NCBI RefSeq assembly: GCF_000154465.1
Contig: NZ_DS499579.1
Coordinates: 1-64,000 of the forward strand
Direction of reading: 5' to 3'
Origin: Alistipes putredinis DSM 17216
Lineage (GTDB): Bacteria; Bacteroidota; Bacteroidia; Bacteroidales; Rikenellaceae
Length of the DNA stretch: 64,000 nt
Every line of letters starts with the position of its first letter. Position 1 is the first letter of the stretch. Below are positions 19,037 through 25,750 of this stretch, one piece after another. The notes beneath the pieces were generated by a model, which was not told where the DNA came from, made no database searches, and saw only the letters and a list, made by a program, of their open reading frames with translations. The translations under genes were made by a program, and so were the position numbers.

Positions 19037-19093
19037 ATCAAAATTTTTTATGGTAAATATTTTGATTCTCTTGTATTAAATTCAAAAATTGAA
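19037..19093. promoter_or_regulatory. Operator-like palindromes in the repressor control region
   Basis: ATCAAAAT (19037-19044) and ATTTTGAT (19059-19066) form an inverted repeat with a 14-nt spacer. TTCAAAAATTGAA (19081-19093) is a second short palindrome. Both lie between the S24 repressor start and the divergent gene, where its binding sites would be expected. Confidence 0.4.
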
Positions 19094-19095
19094 CT

Positions 19096-19103
19096 TATCT
19101 TTG
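19096..19103 (+). promoter_or_regulatory. -7 element toward the 96-aa gene
   Basis: TATCTTTG matches TAnnTTTG. A TTG at 19071 is 22 nt upstream, slightly far. It overlaps the divergent repressor promoter region. Confidence 0.45.
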
Positions 19104-19108
19104 TCTTG

Positions 19109-19139
19109 CAAAGTTAAACGATTTATTTTGTTTATGCAA
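19109..19139 (-). promoter_or_regulatory. Promoter of the S24 repressor
   Basis: On the minus strand: TTG (19137-19139), a 20-nt spacer, TAACTTTG (19109-19116). Full consensus, with the predicted start about 70 nt before the repressor gene. Confidence 0.65.
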
Positions 19140-19167
19140 AATTTTTATTGAACTAAATTCTTTTACG

Positions 19168-19458
19168 ATGACCTATCCAATTATTCCGGAGTTATACGGT
19201 ATCGTCGCTCGCAAGCTGTTGGATGAAATCGGGGAGAAGAGTTTCTATTCCGGTTCGTTTTCATTCGACTACGGTTCGAAAGAGTGTCGTTTCGTCGCCT
19301 CGATCGTAATCTATCGTTCGAAGGAGTGTCTGCCCGAAGGCGACGCCGATCGAATCGACGACCTGGTTCCCGTCTGGTGGGAATTCCATACATCCGACCA
19401 AGCGGGGGAACGCCCCAACGATTTCTCCTTTTCCGAGCTTAAGGAGTACCTCTTCTGA
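19168..19458 (+). CDS. Hypothetical protein, 96 aa, phage-island context
   Basis: Not recognised. 96 residues, acidic and soluble, with no signal peptide or membrane helix. It contains a beta-rich segment SFSFDYGSKECRFVASIVIY and ends in DFSFSELKEYLF. It is preceded by a promoter diverging from the S24 repressor and followed, 255 bases on, by an orphan terminase gene. A cro-like early position suggests a phage-derived gene, but there is no helix-turn-helix. The function cannot be stated. Confidence 0.65.
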   Translation: MTYPIIPELYGIVARKLLDEIGEKSFYSGSFSFDYGSKECRFVASIVIYRSKECLPEGDADRIDDLVPVWWEFHTSDQAGERPNDFSFSELKEYLF

Positions 19459-19713
19459 TTCGACTCCGCAAGATCGCACATCCCATCCGGAGCGGCGCCT
19501 CCTGCGGTCTTTTTCCGAACACATTGTTCTTGGTTTTCGATACCCGCTGCAACGGGCGGTTCCGTTTTTCCGTTGTCGTTCGAAAAGTTGAACGCTGTTC
19601 TGCGATTGTCGGATGCGGCGATTCTGGAATCCGGCCGACCCGTGCGTATCGAAACCCTCCGCCTCCCTTCGGCAGCGCCGTGCCACCGGGCGGAGCTTAA
19701 AAACTACTGACCT

Positions 19714-21174
19714 ATGAATATAGATGTATTGAAGGACTTGTCCCCCGCAGAACCGGCTTCTGCGGGGGATTTGCCTCCGTTCGGCCTGTTTGCCGCCGGA
19801 GTCTATCCCTTTCTGGAGTTCCGGTGGTTTCACGAGGCCTACTACCGCGTACTGGAGGCATTCGCCGCCGGGCGCGTCCGCCGGCTTATCGTCACCATGC
19901 CGCCCCAGCATGGCAAGAGCGTCGGGGCTTCGACCCTGCTGCCCGCCTACCTGTTGGGGCGCAATCCCGATCTGCGGATCGCCATCGCCTCCTATTCGGC
20001 TTCGTTGGCTTCGAAGTTCAACCGGCGCGTGCAGCGTATCATCGATTCGCCCGAATATGCGGCCTTTTTCCCGGAAACGACCATCAAGCGGGGAGCCAGG
20101 CCTCCGGAGTACCTGCGTACGGCTGATGAGGTGGAGATCATCGGTCACCGGGGCGGCCTGCTCTCTGTCGGCCGCGAGGGGGCGCTCACGGGCAACCGTG
20201 TGGACTGCTTCATTCTCGACGACCTTTACAAAGATGCGATGGAGGCCAATTCGCCCGTCGTGCGGGAGAACTGTTGGGAGTGGTACACCTCGGTCGTGAA
20301 GACCCGTATGCACAACTTCTCCGGCGAGTTGATCGTCTTCACGCGCTGGCACGAGGAGGATTTGATCGGCACGCTCTGCCGCCGGGAGCCTTTCGTCGAG
20401 TTCACCGACTGGGCGCAGCTCGATACGCTGCCGCCCGATACCTGGCTCTATTTGAACTTCGAAGCTCTCAAAACGCGTCCTCCGTCGCCGGTCGATCCCC
20501 GTGAACCGGGCGAAGCGCTCTGGGAGGAGCTTCACGGCGCGGAATTGCTGCGTGGTAAGCGGCGGCTCGATCCCGTGCGGTTCGAGTGTATGTATCAGGG
20601 GCGTCCTTCGGTGCGCGAAGGGCTGCTCTACGGGGATAATTTCCTGACTTACGAGGAGCTGCCCCGCGACATCGTGCGCCGGGCGAACTATACCGATACG
20701 GCCGATACGGGCGACGATTACCTCTGTTCGCTCTGTTATGTCGTCGATCCGGACGGGGTGATCTACGTTACCGATGCGGTTTATTCGCGCGAACCGATGG
20801 AGATGACCGAAGGACTGGTGGGAACGATGCTCCGCGAGTCGGGTACGCGTGCGGCACTGATCGAGAGTAACAACGGAGGCCGGGGATTTGCCCGCGCGGT
20901 GCAGGCTTTAGCGCCGCAGGTTCGTGTGGAGTGGTTTCACCAGTCCGCTAACAAGGAAGCCCGCATCCTCTCGAACGCAGCGACGGTGGTTCATACGGTA
21001 CGTTTTCCCTGCGACTGGGCGCTGCGCTGGCCCGAATTGTATGCCCATCTGACCACTTACCGCTGGAAATTCCGTGCTAACCGCTGGCACGATGCCGCAG
21101 ATGTGGTGACGGGCCTCGTCGAACGTGAAATCGCCGGGCGGGACACCCGTATTAAAAGCGTTAAATTTATGTAG
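19714..21174 (+). CDS. Phage terminase large subunit (TerL), orphan
   Basis: 486 residues with the parts of a packaging motor. The ATPase half has Walker A MPPQHGKS near residue 63 and Walker B CFILDDLY near 165. The RNase H-like nuclease half has candidate metal ligands in YTDTADTGDDY (near 325), LIESNNGG (near 382) and WHDAADVV (near 461). The gene appears complete. No portal, capsid, tail or lysis gene follows within this window, so it is either a relic of a decayed prophage or a domesticated or satellite-type gene. The base composition is GC-rich like the host. Confidence 0.88.
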   Translation: MNIDVLKDLSPAEPASAGDLPPFGLFAAGVYPFLEFRWFHEAYYRVLEAFAAGRVRRLIVTMPPQHGKSVGASTLLPAYLLGRNPDLRIAIASYSASLASKFNRRVQRIIDSPEYAAFFPETTIKRGARPPEYLRTADEVEIIGHRGGLLSVGREGALTGNRVDCFILDDLYKDAMEANSPVVRENCWEWYTSVVKTRMHNFSGELIVFTRWHEEDLIGTLCRREPFVEFTDWAQLDTLPPDTWLYLNFEALKTRPPSPVDPREPGEALWEELHGAELLRGKRRLDPVRFECMYQGRPSVREGLLYGDNFLTYEELPRDIVRRANYTDTADTGDDYLCSLCYVVDPDGVIYVTDAVYSREPMEMTEGLVGTMLRESGTRAALIESNNGGRGFARAVQALAPQVRVEWFHQSANKEARILSNAATVVHTVRFPCDWALRWPELYAHLTTYRWKFRANRWHDAADVVTGLVEREIAGRDTRIKSVKFM

Positions 21175-21759
21175 GCGATAGATCGCGGTTCGTGTGTATT
21201 CGCGATTGAGGTTTGTGTGGTGCGGGAGAGAGAATCCGTTGGTGTGTCGTGGACGTGTTGATCAGTTCTGGTCTGAAATCTCTTTCGGTCCCGGTAGGGA
21301 AGGTGTTTTGGGAAGTTGAAAAACATACGAATTGTGCCGGCGACCGTCGGCCCGTCATTGCCTTTGTCACATAACGCTTTGGGTTAAAAGTCTTTGTAAA
21401 AATCGATTTTCATATAAAGGATAAGGAGGAGCAGGGCATAGAGCAGCGACCACCGATGATGATCGAGCATGTTTGCTACGGATGTATTTTGTGGTTATTG
21501 TATGCTATGACGAAGTACATCGTTGATAAAGAGATTAGTAGGACGATATTATGGAGCTTGGGGCGTGATTGTCGCTGTAAAAAAATGAGGCGATGACGAA
21601 CTAAATCCTGATAAATCCTGGGGGATACACTAAATCGTATAATCAATCACCATGGCAAATATTGCCGAATAGGCGCTCTTTGAATAATTTTTTATATATT
21701 TATGTCGAATTGTTTTATTGGACGAACTGTTTTTAGGGGGATTTAATGATTTTCAGCTT
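21175..21759. other. Intergenic, no gene seen
   Basis: AT-rich spacer between the terminase and the BspA-like gene. No tRNA, long repeat or credible ORF. TATATTTA at 21695-21702 is one base off a -7 box and could serve the lipoprotein gene. No attachment-site repeat of the phage island was recognised here. Confidence 0.5.
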
Positions 21760-22566
21760 ATGAGAAGATTTTTATTTTGGTCTTTGTGTTTTTGCCTGTT
21801 GTTTCCTGTAGGGTTATCTTCTTGCGATGGCAGCGATTCGGCGGCGGTGATTTTTGGGGGAACGACCGGGAAGCTTACATGGACTTTGACGGAGGATGGT
21901 GTCCTGACGATTACCGGGGAGGGACCTATGCCCGATTATAGAGATGGAGGTACTTCGGAAACTCCGCCTTGGTATCCGCATGTGAACAGGATTTCCTCCT
22001 TGACGATTGGCGAAGGTGTGACCCGCATCGGAGATTATGCATTTATGTTATGCAGCTTTGTGACGAAAGTTGTTATTCCGGAAAGTGTGACAAGTATGGG
22101 AGATTGGGCTTTCTGGCATTGTCAGAGTTTGAAGCGTATCACCTTCCCTGACCGTATGGTGAGGTTCGGTGAATGGGCATTCTACGAGAATGAAAGTCTT
22201 CAGAGCGTCTGTATTCCCGAGGGGGTAACGACTATTCCGAGCAGCGCTTTTGCTCGATGTCATAATCTAACGTGTGTTATCATGCCGGGGAGTTTGCAAA
22301 CTATTTGTGGCGGGGCTTTTTCGCAGTGTCATAAATTGACGGATGTAACTATTCCCGATGGCGTGACGGTGATTGAAACAGGAGCTTTTCCAAGTTATCT
22401 TGATATGGCTGTCGTTACCTGTCTGGCCGTTATTCCGCCGGAGCTAGGGAAAGATAATTTCGGCCTTCCTGCTAAAATTCTTTATGTACCTGCCGGCAGT
22501 GTGGAGGTGTACAGGAAAAATGCTGTCTGGAGAGAGGCTTTTGAAACGATTGCGGCACTACCCTGA
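21760..22566 (+). CDS. BspA-like leucine-rich-repeat surface lipoprotein
   Basis: 268 residues from the ATG at 21760. The frame is open 14 codons further upstream from a TTG, but the chosen start gives a proper lipoprotein signal, MRRFLFWSLCFCLLFPVGLSSC, with the lipobox LSSC. The body has LRR_5 (Treponema pallidum/BspA-type) repeats: GEGVTRIGDYAFMLC, PESVTSMGDWAFWHC, PDGVTVIETGAF. It ends in a VPAGSVEVYRKNAVWREAF cap common in these proteins. Such proteins are exposed at the outer membrane and often bind host matrix or are immune antigens. It contains no enzyme domain. Monocistronic, with strong inverted repeats downstream. Confidence 0.85.
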   Translation: MRRFLFWSLCFCLLFPVGLSSCDGSDSAAVIFGGTTGKLTWTLTEDGVLTITGEGPMPDYRDGGTSETPPWYPHVNRISSLTIGEGVTRIGDYAFMLCSFVTKVVIPESVTSMGDWAFWHCQSLKRITFPDRMVRFGEWAFYENESLQSVCIPEGVTTIPSSAFARCHNLTCVIMPGSLQTICGGAFSQCHKLTDVTIPDGVTVIETGAFPSYLDMAVVTCLAVIPPELGKDNFGLPAKILYVPAGSVEVYRKNAVWREAFETIAALP

Positions 22567-22591
22567 TATTCCTGCCTGTGGGCGGGCGGTG

Positions 22592-22648
22592 CCGAGAACG
22601 AAATATCCCCGTACCCTGCAAAAGGGTACGGGGATATTTCGTTCTCGG
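22592..22648. repeat. 25-bp perfect inverted repeat
   Basis: The arms at 22592-22616 and 22624-22648 are exactly complementary around a 7-nt loop. It lies 25 bases after the BspA-like stop codon. Neither strand has a T-tract after it, so it is not a textbook intrinsic terminator. Confidence 0.85.
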
Positions 22649-22765
22649 AGTCGGCTGTTTCTCGAAGGATTATTTTTCCTGTGGGTCTTGCACTATTTCT
22701 TCGGCACGGCGGAGCGGATTGACAGGGGCTCCGAAGGTGAAGAGGCGACTTAACTGCACGACAAA

Positions 22766-22815
22766 CCAAAGTTCGGAAGAGCGAATCGTTATCGTAACGC
22801 TCTTCCGGACTTTGG
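22766..22815. terminator. Long hairpin, terminator-like
   Basis: Arms at 22766-22783 and 22798-22815 pair over 18 bp with one G-T wobble around a 14-nt loop, followed by CTTTT on the plus strand. Confidence 0.5.
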
Positions 22816-23377
22816 CTTTTAATGGCTTGCTTTCGGTCTTTTGTGGCGGTTTGCCCGACAGCATAGGGAACGGGTGGTTCGGTATTAAAGTGCTTGGGGC
22901 TGCGGCAAGAAATCTCTCAGTCTGTTCCGATCGAAAAGACGGAGCGGCGGAATCCATGCTGCAGACGACATCATCCTATGGAACGACTTGCGGCTCGGTC
23001 GTAAACCAACCGTTTTTCCCTGGCCGGATACGAAAATCGCGGGATTAAAACGGAGCGATAAAACGTTCGGGACGTTTATTTACAACAGTCGCATAATTTG
23101 ACGGTTTACTCGTTTTCGCTCATCGTTTTCCCGAGCTCCGTGCCGCACGTGAAATCTCCTCTGCGGAGGGGAGAGGCCGCAATCGTAAATGTTCCCTTTG
23201 GCGGAGAATAACGACCGTTCCGACCGAAAGGTTTCGGAACCCGAAACATATCCGGAGTAAATCGGATGTAGGGTTCTAATTTATTATTCGTTTTCCGGGC
23301 TTTGCGGCCGGTCCGGACTGTTTATGCCGGAAGGTTTTGTATTCCGGCGCTCCCGAAGCATACGCTTACCTTTACCG

Positions 23378-23399
23378 ACCGAGGCGACGTTGCCTCGGT
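23378..23399. promoter_or_regulatory. Hairpin immediately upstream of the invertase start
   Basis: ACCGAGGC (23378-23385), loop GACGTT, GCCTCGGT (23392-23399). It ends 16 bases before the ATG at 23416, so it could act as a 5'-UTR attenuator, a translation block or a protein-binding site. Confidence 0.45.
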
Positions 23400-23415
23400 T
23401 AAAATCATTTGTATT

Positions 23416-24081
23416 ATGATAATAGGTTATTTACGCGTCAGCACGGGAAAACAGCATCTTGCCAACCAGCAGGATGAGATCCGGCGCTTCGCCGAAAGCA
23501 GAAAGCTTGTTGTCGATCATTGGGTGACGGAAGTCGTCAGTGGCAAGAAGAGCGAGCGAGACCGCAAGCTCGGCGGCCTGTTGCGCCGTCTTAAAAAGAA
23601 CGATACGTTGATCGTGACGGAGATTTCGCGCCTGAGCCGAACGCTTACGGACATTATGGCGATTATGGGCAAATGCCTGGAGCGGGGAATCAACCTTTAT
23701 ACGACCAAGGAGGGCTATTCGTTCGACAATACGATCAACAGCAAGGTGCTGTGCTTCGCTTTCGGACTCGTCGCGGAGATTGAGCGCAATCTTATTTCGA
23801 TGCGGACGCGCGAGGCACTGGCGCTGCGGCGTGCCGAGGGGATGGTCTTGGGACGCCGTTACGGAAGTTATACCAAACTGAACGTATTGATTGAAAATCG
23901 GCAAACCGTTATCGCAATGCTCGACCGGGGAAAGTCCATCGGCGATATTTGCAGACATTTCGGCCTTTCGCGGGATACGTTTGCCAAATTCAGGATGAAA
24001 TACCCGTCGGTCCAGAAAGCTTTGGATAAGAAAGAACGACTTAGAATCAGTCGTTTTAAGAGCAGACGGTGCGATGTCTGA
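23416..24081 (+). CDS. Serine recombinase, DNA invertase of the Mpi/Hin type
   Basis: 221 residues from the ATG at 23416; the longer frame back to 23302 would include the leader hairpin. Residues 1 to about 140 are the resolvase catalytic domain with MIIGYLRVSTGKQ (nucleophile Ser9), EISRLSRTLTDIM and the dimer-helix segment FGLVAEIERNLISMRT. The C-terminal helix-turn-helix is GKSIGDICRHFGLSRD. Bacteroides Mpi, which inverts capsule promoters, is the best-known relative. It is surrounded by surface-protein genes, and the next promoter downstream faces away from the following operon, suggesting a phase-variation role. Target sites are not proven. Confidence 0.88.
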   Translation: MIIGYLRVSTGKQHLANQQDEIRRFAESRKLVVDHWVTEVVSGKKSERDRKLGGLLRRLKKNDTLIVTEISRLSRTLTDIMAIMGKCLERGINLYTTKEGYSFDNTINSKVLCFAFGLVAEIERNLISMRTREALALRRAEGMVLGRRYGSYTKLNVLIENRQTVIAMLDRGKSIGDICRHFGLSRDTFAKFRMKYPSVQKALDKKERLRISRFKSRRCDV

Positions 24082-24083
24082 AC

Positions 24084-24129
24084 AATATGCGGGAACTCCG
24101 GTGATCTGTATTCGGAGTTTCCGCATATT
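24084..24129 (+). terminator. Invertase terminator
   Basis: 17-bp stem with one wobble (24084-24100 with 24113-24129), directly after the stop codon, followed by TTTTGT. Confidence 0.7.
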
Positions 24130-24211
24130 TTGTAAAAGAGCGCGGAGTTGTTTGGCCCTCCTTTCCCGATATTGTCGGTTAATCGTTGGTTAAATCGTTG
24201 GTTTATAGCTG

Positions 24212-24242
24212 CAAATATACATCATCTCTGCAATTTGTACAA
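24212..24242 (-). promoter_or_regulatory. Consensus promoter facing away from the surface operon
   Basis: On the minus strand: TTG (24240-24242), a 20-nt spacer, TATATTTG (24212-24219). It would transcribe leftward, antisense to the invertase, where no gene lies on that strand. It sits inside the 24179-24352 inverted-repeat pair. Confidence 0.6.
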
Positions 24243-24427
24243 GAATAATTTGTAATTATATTACAATTCAGATAATTATAATTATTTCTGTTTGTCGTCC
24301 TATGGTTTTATACCATGTATTATCCGTTTGAGGCGTTCAGTGGAACGATTAAATAGGATGGACGTTAGGATAACGTCCCGGTTTATTGTTGGTTAATAGT
24401 GTTTAATCGATGATAATTGAATGTCGA

Positions 24428-25738
24428 ATGAAGAAAATCCTATTCTTTTTATTTGCTGCCGTATTAGCCGCAGGAGGCGTGGAGGCGCAGGAAGCGGTGG
24501 ATTCCATGAAAATTTTTTATCGCCGTGGGTATCGTAATGTCGATCTGTCGTTTCGGGACAATCGGGCGCAGATGGAGCGTTTCTTGAATCTGACGGAAGC
24601 GGCACTGAAAAACGACCGGGTCGAAAAGGTCGTTATTCGCTCGTATGCTTCGCCGGACGGAACGGCAGAAGCCAACGAACGGCTGTCGGTCGGACGGGCG
24701 GAAGAGTTGAAGGCCTATCTGGTCCGCGAGGGGAACATACCCGCATCTTTGATCGAATATCACGCCGAAGGCATCGCGTGGGGAATGCTGCGGGAACAGG
24801 TCGCGGCTTCCGATATGGCGGGACGCGACGAAGTGTTGGATATTCTCGACCATACGCCGCTGTGGATTTACGACGACGATAATCGGATTGTCGATGGCCG
24901 GAAAAAGCAACTGATGGATTTGCAGGGCGGAAAACCGTATAATTATATGTTGGAGCACTTTTTCCCCGAACTTCGCAACAGCGTCAGCACCGTGCTCTAT
25001 CTGCATATCGTGGCGCAGCAGGATAGCGAAACGGAGCCGGAGCCGATTGCGGTCGTTCCCTCCGAAGAGGAGCGGGTGCCGCAGCAGGAGCCGGTGCGGG
25101 TGCCTGCCGACGCGGCGGCGATGCCTTGTGAAACGACGGTCCCTGCGACGGTTCCTGCAAAGCCGCGTCGCTCGTATCCGGCGAATATGATCGGGGTACA
25201 TGCGGGATATTGCACTTCGTGGATCACTTCTTACGGCTTGACCTCATCGACGAGGCCGGGTTACGAGGTGGGTGTCAGCGATCGGATTCGGTTGGGCCGG
25301 CAATTTCCGTTCTATCTGCGGACGGGATTGACCTTTATAAGCAAAGGGTATGAGGTCCGTGGCTTCGACGATAGCCGTACTACGATGAACTACCTGCAAA
25401 TTCCTGTGGGTATCGATTATACCGTCGCCCTGGGCGAACGCTTTGCCCTGATTCCGCACGCCGGATTCTATTATGCGGTCGGTGTCGGCGGGAAGCGCAA
25501 GGTCGGTGCCGAGGAGATTCCGGTTTTCGGAGAAAAAGGCGGGTTTTCGCGTCACGACATGGGCTTTTCGTGCGGAGCCGATATTACGTTCGGTCGGTTC
25601 GGGATCGGGGTCGCTTACCAGATCGGCCTGATCAACATCGACAAAACCGATACGATGTACGGGAACGACAGCCAGATGGTCGGCTACAAGAATGTCAGGA
25701 ATCGCAGTTTCATCGTGAGGGCAGGTGTCAATTTTTAA
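24428..25738 (+). CDS. Outer-membrane protein: OmpA-like periplasmic domain plus C-terminal beta-barrel
   Basis: 436 residues from the ATG at 24428, which starts a signal peptide (MKKILFFLFAAVLAAGGVEA). Residues about 30-130 resemble an OmpA-type peptidoglycan-binding domain (VEKVVIRSYASPDGTAEANERLSVGRA). A Pro/Glu-rich linker near 200-245 follows. Residues about 250-436 are an outer-membrane beta-barrel with alternating aromatic strands (PGYEVGVSDRIRLG, LQIPVGIDYTVALGERFALIPHAGFYY) and a terminal Phe (RAGVNF). The domain order is the reverse of classical OmpA. It is followed 12 bases later by the repeat lipoprotein and probably forms an operon with it, perhaps an anchor or partner at the surface. 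Confidence 0.75.
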   Translation: MKKILFFLFAAVLAAGGVEAQEAVDSMKIFYRRGYRNVDLSFRDNRAQMERFLNLTEAALKNDRVEKVVIRSYASPDGTAEANERLSVGRAEELKAYLVREGNIPASLIEYHAEGIAWGMLREQVAASDMAGRDEVLDILDHTPLWIYDDDNRIVDGRKKQLMDLQGGKPYNYMLEHFFPELRNSVSTVLYLHIVAQQDSETEPEPIAVVPSEEERVPQQEPVRVPADAAAMPCETTVPATVPAKPRRSYPANMIGVHAGYCTSWITSYGLTSSTRPGYEVGVSDRIRLGRQFPFYLRTGLTFISKGYEVRGFDDSRTTMNYLQIPVGIDYTVALGERFALIPHAGFYYAVGVGGKRKVGAEEIPVFGEKGGFSRHDMGFSCGADITFGRFGIGVAYQIGLINIDKTDTMYGNDSQMVGYKNVRNRSFIVRAGVNF

Positions 25739-25750
25739 TCGGAGAATACT

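Larger units (their letters stand above)
22567..23415. other. Intergenic region rich in inverted repeats
   Basis: About 850 bases without a credible gene; the longest frame here runs through a hairpin and is not protein-like. It holds a 25-bp perfect inverted repeat (22592-22648), a terminator-like inverted repeat (22766-22815), a palindrome AAACGTTCGGGACGTTT (23061-23077), a short inverted repeat GTTCCGA/TCGGAAC (23217-23240), and a hairpin 16 bases before the invertase start (23378-23399). Confidence 0.6.
24082..24427. other. Control region between invertase and surface operon
   Basis: Holds the invertase terminator (24084-24129), the short direct repeats GTTGGTTAA (24185, 24389), a consensus promoter on the minus strand (24212-24242), and a 9-bp inverted repeat TTAATCGTT (24179-24187)/AACGATTAA (24344-24352) that brackets that promoter. 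A palindrome GGACGTTA-GGA-TAACGTCC lies at 24360-24378. No good plus-strand promoter for the next gene was found. Confidence 0.5.

Noticed and set aside
22578..23048. 156-codon open frame after the BspA-like gene
   Set aside because: Runs through the 25-bp inverted repeat and another hairpin; no protein features.
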